The notes below the pieces were generated by a model, which saw only the letters and a program-made list of their open reading frames with translations, ran no database searches and was not told where the DNA came from. A stretch of DNA of 5,728 nt from Rugosibacter sp. (GTDB taxonomy: Bacteria; Pseudomonadota; Gammaproteobacteria; Burkholderiales; Rhodocyclaceae): positions 1-5,728 of the forward strand of contig JALRCC010000242.1 in NCBI GenBank assembly GCA_023257495.1, in the 5' to 3' direction. Shown here piece after piece: positions 1 to 5,225 of the stretch. The position numbers and the translations under genes were made by a program. Position 1 is the stretch's first letter, and each line of letters opens with the position of its first letter.

Positions 1-32
1 CATCACAGCGGCACCCGTCGCGTTTCTTTGCA

Positions 33-38
33 AAGGAG
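33..38 (+). promoter_or_regulatory. Ribosome binding site of the short pilin gene
   Basis: AAGGAG is a near-perfect Shine-Dalgarno sequence 7 nt before the ATG at 46. It decides the start in favour of position 46 over the in-frame TTG at 28. It forms half of a weak inverted repeat (see findings) that could partly mask it in the mRNA. Confidence 0.85.
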
Positions 39-45
39 ATTTCAT

Positions 46-228
46 ATGAACAAGCTGCAAAAAGGTTTTACCTTGATCGAGCTGATGATCGTCGTGGCGA
101 TCATTGGCATTCTGGCCGCAATTGCGATTCCTCAGTTCACCGAGTACACCAAAAAAGGTGAAAACAAAGCGGCGCAATCAGACGCAAAAAATGTGCTGAC
201 CTCAGGGTTGGCTAATACAACCCCTTAA
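46..228 (+). CDS. pilA: Short type IV pilin, N-terminal-helix-only (PilA-N-like)
   Basis: This 60-residue protein is a type IV pilin reduced to its N-terminal part. It begins MNKLQKG, a short basic leader, followed by [20 protein letters not shown]. That is a class III signal peptide cleaved by prepilin peptidase (PilD) between G7 and F8, with the mature +5 glutamate present (E12 of the precursor). The 53-residue mature form has one hydrophobic helix, Pro22 within it, and a short charged tail ending in NTTP. Ordinary pilins are about 130-170 residues with a C-terminal beta domain and disulphide loop, which is absent here. The shape matches the short PilA of Geobacter. The start is the ATG at 46, because AAGGAG at 33-38 sits 7 nt upstream. 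An in-frame TTG at 28 lies upstream of that ribosome site and would add a tail that spoils the leader. The stop codon is intact and I see no frameshift that would restore a longer pilin. The family assignment is near certain; filament formation and partner use are inferred. Confidence 0.93.
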   Translation: MNKLQKGFTLIELMIVVAIIGILAAIAIPQFTEYTKKGENKAAQSDAKNVLTSGLANTTP

Positions 229-238
229 TACAACCTCT
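213..238 (+). repeat. Tandem 13-bp direct repeat across the pilin stop codon
   Basis: Two adjacent copies of TAATACAACCYCT lie at 213-225 and 226-238. They differ at one base (C versus T at the eleventh position), and a third partial copy starts with TAAT at 239. The first copy encodes the final Asn-Thr-Thr-Pro of the pilin, and the second begins with its TAA stop codon. Because each unit opens with TAA in the register of the stop, loss or gain of a unit would still end the protein after the same four residues. Confidence 0.8.
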
Positions 239-254
239 TAATGCGGTTTATCTG

Positions 255-260
255 AAAGGA
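255..260 (+). promoter_or_regulatory. Ribosome binding site of the secreted partner gene
   Basis: AAAGGA lies 6 nt before the ATG at 267. It gives this gene its own strong initiation signal rather than dependence on translation of the pilin upstream. Confidence 0.7.
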
Positions 261-266
261 ATCGAA

Positions 267-707
267 ATGAAAAAATTACTGATTGCTGGATTGATTTCTG
301 GTCTTTTCTCCGCCGGTGCAATGGCTGCGGCTTGCACTGGTGCCGGTGGCGCTCAAACTGCGGGTGCAACAACGGGTGGCACTGCTGCTACCGAACAGTG
401 TGTTTGCGATGGTAAAGCGGCGGTAAAAAGCACCGTTAATGGAGGCAAGGGCAGCACGGCAACCACGCCGATTTTCCTGGCATCGGGGTTTGATGTGCAG
501 TGTTCTGCCAATACCATCGTGAGCTACAACGAGGTGTCTGCAACGGCTTTTGCTGTTGGCTCAGGCTCAGTGAAGGGGAATCAATCATTCAAGGGCTCAA
601 GTGCGGGGGGTGGTGTTGCTAAGCATGCGAATTGTCCCGCAACAGGTTGCACGTCTACTGAAGTAACCGCTGCAACAGCTCAGGCAGCGCTTGATTCTAC
701 GTCTTAA
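267..707 (+). CDS. Small secreted Cys-containing protein, candidate pilin partner (PilA-C-like)
   Basis: This 146-residue protein opens with MKKLLIAGLISGLFSAGAMA, a classical Sec signal peptide with a probable signal peptidase I site after the AMA at residues 18-20. The mature part, about 125 residues, should be in the periplasm or outside the cell. It is rich in Gly, Ala, Ser and Thr. It has six cysteines (residues 23, 45, 47, 79, 113 and 118), an even number that suits disulphides. There is no further membrane helix. I recognise no catalytic motif or named domain. The start is well supported by AAAGGA at 255-260, 6 nt before the ATG. The gene follows the short pilin by 38 nt with no terminator between them, and a strong terminator follows it, so the two are probably co-transcribed. 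In Geobacter the gene after the short pilin encodes PilA-C (Spc), which pairs with PilA-N. By position and size this protein may do the same, but that is inference. It could instead be an unrelated secreted protein. Confidence 0.85.
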   Translation: MKKLLIAGLISGLFSAGAMAAACTGAGGAQTAGATTGGTAATEQCVCDGKAAVKSTVNGGKGSTATTPIFLASGFDVQCSANTIVSYNEVSATAFAVGSGSVKGNQSFKGSSAGGGVAKHANCPATGCTSTEVTAATAQAALDSTS

Positions 708-725
708 CTTGCAGCGTTTTTGAAT

Positions 726-761
726 GCAAAAAGAGCGCACTCTTGGGTGCGCTCTTTTTGC
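726..761 (+). terminator. Strong intrinsic terminator after the pilin pair
   Basis: GCAAAAAGAGCGCAC (726-740) and GTGCGCTCTTTTTGC (747-761) form a perfect 15-bp inverted repeat around a 6-nt loop (TCTTGG). The core GAGCGCAC/GTGCGCTC is GC-rich and is followed by a run of five T, the layout of a rho-independent terminator. The matching A tract makes it symmetrical. It starts 19 nt after the stop codon of the secreted protein and ends 25 nt before the ATG of the permease, so it separates the pilin unit from the ABC cassette. Confidence 0.9.
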
Positions 762-775
762 TTGGGTTTTCTACC

Positions 776-780
776 TGAGG
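776..780 (+). promoter_or_regulatory. Ribosome binding site fixing the permease start
   Basis: TGAGG lies 6 nt before the ATG at 787. An upstream in-frame ATG at 724 just precedes the terminator stem, and translation from it would run through the hairpin, so this site selects 787 as the real start. Confidence 0.7.
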
Positions 781-786
781 TTTTCT

Positions 787-1587
787 ATGTGGCAGTTCAT
801 GCTTTCCGCCGGACGTGCCGGGCTGCGTAGCCGCAGTATTCAGGCCATTCTGATTCTGGGTGCCTTGTTGATGGGCATTGCCTATCTCTCTGCTTCGTTT
901 TCCCCTCGCCAGCCGCAGACGGTGGCTCTGGATGTGGGGCTTTCCGGTCTGCGCATCACGCTGGTGCTGTTTGCCCTGTTCTGGGTGCAGGAACTGGTTG
1001 CGCGCGAGATCGAACGGCGCACGGTGCTGTTTGCGCTGACTTACCCTGTGCCACGGGGGCGCTACATGGTCGGCCGGTTTCTTGGCATCGCCGGTCTGCT
1101 GGCTCTGGCTGCGGTGCTGCTGGGGCTGTTGTTGTGGCTGGTGGTGCTGGTGCTGGGCAAAGGGTATGAACAGGGTTTTGCTGTCGTGCTGGGCGTGCCG
1201 TATTGGAGCAGTGTGGCCGGGCTATGGGTGGATGCGGTGGTGGTGGCGGCTTTTGCCGTATGGGTGGCTACCTTTTCTACGGTCCCCATGTTGCCTTTGG
1301 CGCTGGGGCTGGCGTTTGCCATCGCAGGGAAAAGCCTGGGCGCTGTGGCCGAATATCTGGCCAAGGGTGCCGATGGTGACCCGGCACTGATGCGCTTTGC
1401 GCCAATCATCGATGCGATTCAATGGGTGTTGCCTGACTTGTCGCGGCTGGATTGGCGGGCATGGCCGATGTATGGCCTGGCGCCGGATAGCCAGGCGGTT
1501 GCGCTGGGTTTGTTGATGGCGGCAAGCTATATGGGTTTGCTGATTGCCCTGGCGGTGATCACGTTTACCCGACGCGATTTTGAATAA
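787..1587 (+). CDS. ABC-2 type transporter permease (PilI-like by context)
   Basis: This 266-residue polytopic inner-membrane protein has about six hydrophobic segments, near residues 18-36, 50-70, 98-124, 144-170, 168-188 and 236-260. Between the second and third lies the stretch QELVAREIERRTVLFALTYP followed by VPRGRYMVGRFLG (about 68-100). This acidic/basic cytoplasmic segment, with its P-x-x-R-x-x-Y/F-x-x-G-(R/K)-F core, is typical of ABC-2 permeases and is thought to contact the ATPase. The protein ends in FTRRDFE, another common tail of the family. Length is normal. The gene overlaps the next by one base (TAATG), and the matching ATPase lies two genes on. It is probably the membrane half of a transporter with the ATPase at 2453-3349. 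The cargo is unknown. Myxococcus PilI is the functional parallel suggested by the pilin neighbourhood, but that equivalence is inferred. Confidence 0.85.
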   Translation: MWQFMLSAGRAGLRSRSIQAILILGALLMGIAYLSASFSPRQPQTVALDVGLSGLRITLVLFALFWVQELVAREIERRTVLFALTYPVPRGRYMVGRFLGIAGLLALAAVLLGLLLWLVVLVLGKGYEQGFAVVLGVPYWSSVAGLWVDAVVVAAFAVWVATFSTVPMLPLALGLAFAIAGKSLGAVAEYLAKGADGDPALMRFAPIIDAIQWVLPDLSRLDWRAWPMYGLAPDSQAVALGLLMAASYMGLLIALAVITFTRRDFE

Positions 1588-2456
1588 TGGCAAAAAAACT
1601 CGGTGCTGGTGAGACGGTGAATCGCGTGCGCAAATATGGATTACCGCTGCTCCTGGGCATGCTGATGGCGCTTGCCTTTATCGCCAGCACGCAGCGACTC
1701 AAGCCCTTGCCGCGACAAACCGTTGCGGTCGAAATGCAGGTCGCCCTGCCTTTGTTTGTGCAGGTATTCATGGCAGCGGGCGATCGATTCCTGGCGGCAG
1801 ACATTGCGGCCATTCGCGCGCTGGTGGTCTCTACCGAAAAAATGAAGCCCGAGGATTATGCCGTGCTGGCCAAGGTGCAAAAGGATGTGTCCTGGCTTAA
1901 CCCGGCGCATGAAGACAACTACTACATTGCCTTCGCGATTCTGCCGCAGTATGGTGAGCTCGATGCGGCGCAAACGATCCTCGCGCGCGCCAGCCGTGTA
2001 CGATTTTTCGATTATCAGCCGGCGTTTTTTTACGGCTTCAACCAGTGGTATTACAAACACGATCCGGCAGGCGCTGCCGCCTGGCTGCGTGAAGCCGCAC
2101 TGAAACTGCCCGACCCCGATCAGCAGCTGACCATGCAGAACATGGCCGCGCGCTGGATGGACAGAGCGTCAGATACTGAGCTGGCGATTCGTGTGGTCGA
2201 AGCTTTGGCCAAAGAAGCGCGCCGCCCGGATTTCCGCAAATACCTGGAAACGCGGGTGTTGCGTTTGCGCCAGTTGCAGCAATTGCGCAGCGCTGCGCAA
2301 ACCTACCGCGAGCGCTTTGGCAAACCCGTGCCTGACCTGCAAACGCTGGTCGCTTCAGGCATTCTTCCCACCCTGCCACAAGATCCTTTCGGCTTCGGCT
2401 TCGGGTTCGATAAACAGGGCGATATTGTTCTGCGTACTTCACCCCCTCCATCATGA
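1587..2456 (+). CDS. Membrane-anchored helical protein of the ABC cassette (PilG-like by context)
   Basis: This 289-residue protein has one hydrophobic segment near the N-terminus (about 18-34), preceded by basic residues (N-in), so the rest is probably periplasmic. Residues about 60-240 look mostly helical and TPR-like, with repeated aromatic/Ala patterns such as the NYYIAF, FFYGFNQWYYKHDP and AAAWLREAALKLP stretches, but I cannot delimit clean TPR units. The C-terminus (about 230-286) contains VPDLQTLVASGILPTLPQDPFGF and then a short beta-like stretch. The P-x-DPFG pattern recalls the DPWG region of major pseudopilins, although no pilin helix is present. Its TAATG start overlap with the permease and ATGA overlap with the ATPase indicate translational coupling and a shared complex. 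No good ribosome site precedes the ATG at 1587; a GTG at 1617 is a possible alternative start. Myxococcus PilG, the third component of the PilGHI transporter, is the closest functional parallel, on context only. Confidence 0.75.
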   Translation: MAKKLGAGETVNRVRKYGLPLLLGMLMALAFIASTQRLKPLPRQTVAVEMQVALPLFVQVFMAAGDRFLAADIAAIRALVVSTEKMKPEDYAVLAKVQKDVSWLNPAHEDNYYIAFAILPQYGELDAAQTILARASRVRFFDYQPAFFYGFNQWYYKHDPAGAAAWLREAALKLPDPDQQLTMQNMAARWMDRASDTELAIRVVEALAKEARRPDFRKYLETRVLRLRQLQQLRSAAQTYRERFGKPVPDLQTLVASGILPTLPQDPFGFGFGFDKQGDIVLRTSPPPS

Positions 2457-3349
2457 CTTATGCCATAGACATTCACGATCTGCGCAAAACCTACCCGCGC
2501 CGCTGGGCCTCGCCACCGTTCGAAGCCCTGAAAGGGGTTTCGCTTACGGTTGCCGAGGGCGAGACGTTTGGCTTCATCGGCCCGAATGGTGCAGGCAAGA
2601 GCACCTTGATCAAGATTCTGACCGGCGTGATGCGGCCAACACGGGGCAGCGCGGCGCTTTTCGACATCGATGTCACCGAAAGTGCGGCGCGTACCGGCCT
2701 TGGCTACGTGCCGGAAAACCCCAGCTTGCCGGATTATCTGACCCCGCTGGAAATTCTCGAGATGGGGCTGACGCTGCATCGGCGCAAGATGGTTGCTGCA
2801 CGCAGCCATTGCCTGCAGTGGCTTGAGCGCTTCGGCCTGATTGATGTGGCGAACAAAACCGTGCGCGGATTTTCCAAGGGCATGGCGCAACGCACGGCGC
2901 TGGCGCATGCGCTGGCCGTTGAGCCGCGTTTGCTGATTCTTGACGAGCCGCTCTCTGGCCTTGACCCGATCGGGCGGCGTGAGGTGGTGGATATCCTCGC
3001 CGAATATCGCCAGCAAGGCGGCACGATTTTTCTGACTTCGCATGTGCTGCATGATGTCGAACGCCTGGCTGACCGCTTCGGCCTGATTCATAAAGGCGAA
3101 CTGCGCGCCGTGCGCTCACCGGCGGAACTCGCTGGTGAGGAAGACCGGGTGCTGGTGCGCAGCCAGGGCCTGGCCGCAGCGCTGCCGGACATGCAGGCGG
3201 AGCCGGGTGGCCGCTGGGTGATTGAAGTGCCGCGCACGACGCTGTGGCAGACCTTGCAGACACTGCAAGGCGCAGGGCATCAGCTGATCGAAGTCAAACC
3301 CACGCTCTCGCTCGAAACGGCGTTCATGTATGTGGTCCAGGGCGGCTGA
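2453..3349 (+). CDS. ABC transporter ATP-binding protein, ABC-2 partner (PilH-like by context)
   Basis: This 298-residue cytoplasmic ATPase has all the expected motifs. Walker A is GPNGAGKST (43-51). The Q-loop region is GYVPENP, with Glu88 in place of Gln. The signature is FSKGMAQR (130-137), Walker B is LLILDEP with catalytic Glu155, the D-loop is SGLD (158-161), and the H-loop His is at 187 (TSH). The Glu in the Q-loop and the SKGM signature are usual for ATPases that serve ABC-2 permeases such as the NatA type. Residues from about 215 onward form the small C-terminal domain common in this group. It should hydrolyse ATP to drive the permease at 787-1587. It starts within an ATGA overlap with the gene before, with no clear Shine-Dalgarno, so it is probably translationally coupled. 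Substrate is unknown; a role in pilus assembly is inferred from the pilin genes upstream. Confidence 0.93.
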   Translation: MTYAIDIHDLRKTYPRRWASPPFEALKGVSLTVAEGETFGFIGPNGAGKSTLIKILTGVMRPTRGSAALFDIDVTESAARTGLGYVPENPSLPDYLTPLEILEMGLTLHRRKMVAARSHCLQWLERFGLIDVANKTVRGFSKGMAQRTALAHALAVEPRLLILDEPLSGLDPIGRREVVDILAEYRQQGGTIFLTSHVLHDVERLADRFGLIHKGELRAVRSPAELAGEEDRVLVRSQGLAAALPDMQAEPGGRWVIEVPRTTLWQTLQTLQGAGHQLIEVKPTLSLETAFMYVVQGG

Positions 3350-5207
3350 GGCGTCGGGTCTGCCGGATACGCCGCAAAACTCGGCGCTGGTGACACGGCG
3401 GTTTTGGGCCGCCAGCGGCGTCTTGCTGACGGCGTTTTTGCTGTGGCTGTTGAATCATCCCTACCAGGGCATCTGGCACGATGCGCGCGTGTACGGCCTG
3501 ATCGCTGCGTACTGGATTCATCCGCAGGCGCTGGCGCATGATCTGTTTTTCCAGTTCGGCTCGCAAGGCAGTCTGAGCCTGTTCACCCCGATCTATGGCG
3601 AGCTGGTGCGCGCGCTGGGGCTGGATCTGGCGGCGCGCCTGGTCGTGCTCTCGGGTGGTGCGTTCTGGTGCGTGGCCCTGTTCGCGCTCTCGCGGGCGGT
3701 GCTGGGTGACACTCTGGCCGGACGTTTCGCGGTGCTCTTCGGCGTGGTGCTGAGCGTGAGCTACTCGCCCAATACCTCGATCTTTGTGCTTAATGAAAAC
3801 TTCGCCACGGCACGTTCATGGGCCATGCCGTCGGGCCTGCTCGCCGTGGCGTTGCTGGCGCAAGGCAGAGTGTGGTGGGCGGGCGCGCTGGCGTTGTTCT
3901 CTTGCCTGCTGCATCCGCTGCTGGGCATCTGGCCGTTGTCGCTGGTGATTGCCATGTGCATGCCGATGCGCTGGCTGGTGCCGCTGATGTTGATTGCGAT
4001 TCTGGCGCTAGGCGTTATCGGCATGCTGAACCCGGACATTCCACACCTGCAATTGATGCATGGTGAATGGCTGGATTACCTTCATGGCGCATCCGATATT
4101 CTTTTCAAGCCGCTGGGCGAGAATCGGTTACTCGTGTGCTTCACTGTTTTAGCCGGGCTGCTTGCCGGTGCCCGGGCGGGCAGCCCGTCGTTGCAGCCCC
4201 TGTACGCACGTTTGCTGGTGCTGGCCTCTGGCGGGTTAATGCTGGCGCTGATGATTTCCTATGCGCTGCCCATTGAAGGCCTGGTGCAGGCGCAACCCTG
4301 GCGGGTATTCTGGCTGGCTATCCCGATGGCGGCGTTTGCTGTGCTGGATGTGTTGCAGCGGGCGTCAACCGCTGCGCGAAGCGGTGCTTTGTTGTCCGGC
4401 TTCTTGCTCGTTCTGGTGACGCTGGATGCCGCGCTGCTCGAGCCCCTGGTGTGGCTGATCTGCGGGGCAAGCTTTTTGGGAAGGCGATATCCTGCTCTGC
4501 TCGCGGAGCAAATATCCGAATGGCGCAAGTTCCTCTGGATGACTTTGGTGGTGCTCGGTGTATTTGCACTACCAGGATTCATCGTGGATCTTGAAATTGA
4601 TGGTGCGCGATTCATTCAGCCTTGGTGGCAAGGACCATTATGGTTGCAGGGGCTGGTGTCGGGAGGTGGGTGGCTATTGCCGTTATTGCTGGCTTGGTTG
4701 TCGTGCAGAAAGTATTCACTGCCGATGGCCAGGATATTGACGTTGCTTGTCGCGGTGCTGTTGGTTTTGGGGATGGCACATTGGGATAAACGTTCGGAAC
4801 GATTATTGAAAAGGGAAGAAAGCTATCTGAATAACCACCAGCCACCGCATCCATTCGCGGCATATATCCGCAGCGGGCAAACCGTAGCATTGCCTGAGCA
4901 CGAGATGACGGTGTGGTTCGTTTTGCACACCGCCAGCTACTGGGGAAAAACACAGGGTATCGGAGTGGTCTTTTCGCAGAAAAAATTCATCGAGTGGCAG
5001 CGCCGTGGTGACTTGGTGGAAGAGCCATGTCACCCATTGACCGCATGTACTGACCCGATGGTCGATTGGGTGATCGCACCGCGCCCCATTCCCGATATTG
5101 CGCCACTGGCAACAGCGCCCGATGGGGCGCTTTACGCTTGTGCGCCGCTGCGCGCCGTGTCACCAGCGCACCCGTCAAGAAGTCCCAGTGAGCTGCCGAC
5201 TTATTGA
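3330..5207 (+). CDS. Large polytopic membrane protein of unknown family, GT-C-like layout
   Basis: This 625-residue protein has roughly a dozen hydrophobic segments between residues 28 and 492, then a soluble domain of about 130 residues that is probably periplasmic. After the first helix comes a loop with GIWHDARVYG (47-56), a placement like the acidic residue in the first loop of GT-C glycosyltransferases. Other notable spots are HDLFFQFG (70-77), SCLLHPLLGIWP (201-212) and AQPWRVFWL (331-339). The C-terminal part contains VLHTASYWGKTQGIGVVFSQ (541-560), a WQRRGD stretch and three cysteines (577, 583 and 604), then a Pro/Ser-rich tail. I do not recognise the family. A glycan-related enzyme or transporter is plausible from the layout and from the ligase-like gene behind it. 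It overlaps the ATPase gene by 20 bp, which suggests one operon. The ATG at 3330 lacks a clear ribosome site, and a GTG at 3390 is an alternative start that would lose only the polar N-terminus. GC drops to about 51% over 4561-4980, against 65-70% near its start. Confidence 0.8.
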   Translation: MWSRAAEASGLPDTPQNSALVTRRFWAASGVLLTAFLLWLLNHPYQGIWHDARVYGLIAAYWIHPQALAHDLFFQFGSQGSLSLFTPIYGELVRALGLDLAARLVVLSGGAFWCVALFALSRAVLGDTLAGRFAVLFGVVLSVSYSPNTSIFVLNENFATARSWAMPSGLLAVALLAQGRVWWAGALALFSCLLHPLLGIWPLSLVIAMCMPMRWLVPLMLIAILALGVIGMLNPDIPHLQLMHGEWLDYLHGASDILFKPLGENRLLVCFTVLAGLLAGARAGSPSLQPLYARLLVLASGGLMLALMISYALPIEGLVQAQPWRVFWLAIPMAAFAVLDVLQRASTAARSGALLSGFLLVLVTLDAALLEPLVWLICGASFLGRRYPALLAEQISEWRKFLWMTLVVLGVFALPGFIVDLEIDGARFIQPWWQGPLWLQGLVSGGGWLLPLLLAWLSCRKYSLPMARILTLLVAVLLVLGMAHWDKRSERLLKREESYLNNHQPPHPFAAYIRSGQTVALPEHEMTVWFVLHTASYWGKTQGIGVVFSQKKFIEWQRRGDLVEEPCHPLTACTDPMVDWVIAPRPIPDIAPLATAPDGALYACAPLRAVSPAHPSRSPSELPTY

Positions 5208-5214
5208 AAATCCC

Positions 5215-5219
5215 AAGGG
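5215..5219 (+). promoter_or_regulatory. Ribosome binding site of the ligase-like gene
   Basis: AAGGG lies 6 nt before the ATG at 5226, inside the 18-nt gap after the previous stop codon. It supports the chosen start of the truncated gene. Confidence 0.6.
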
Positions 5220-5225
5220 TACCCA

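Noticed and set aside
10..32. Sigma-54 type GG...GC promoter before the pilin
   Set aside because: GGCAC at 10-14 and TTTGC at 27-31 look suggestive, but GG and GC are separated by 18 nt rather than 10, and the transcript would start at the start codon.
28..45. In-frame TTG at 28 as the pilin start
   Set aside because: It lies upstream of the strong AAGGAG at 33-38 and would add six residues to a leader that is already canonical from the ATG at 46.
724..786. Longer N-terminus of the permease from the ATG at 724
   Set aside because: These codons run through the terminator hairpin, and TGAGG just before the ATG at 787 gives a better start that matches the usual ABC-2 permease length.
2713..2863. 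Glu in the Q-loop and SKGM in place of SGGQ in the ATPase as signs of a defective enzyme
   Set aside because: Both are common in ATPases that work with ABC-2 permeases, and the Walker A, Walker B Glu and H-loop His are all intact.
2303..3091. Long reverse-strand open frame (262 codons) opposite the accessory and ATPase genes
   Set aside because: It lies antisense to a gene with complete ATPase motifs; the translation is Arg/Gln/His-rich without domains or hydrophobic segments, typical of a shadow frame in high-GC DNA.
4154..4187. Hairpin CGGGCTGC...GCAGCCCG as a terminator or regulatory element
   Set aside because: It lies deep inside the 625-codon gene, has no T run, and such stems arise easily in GC-rich coding sequence.
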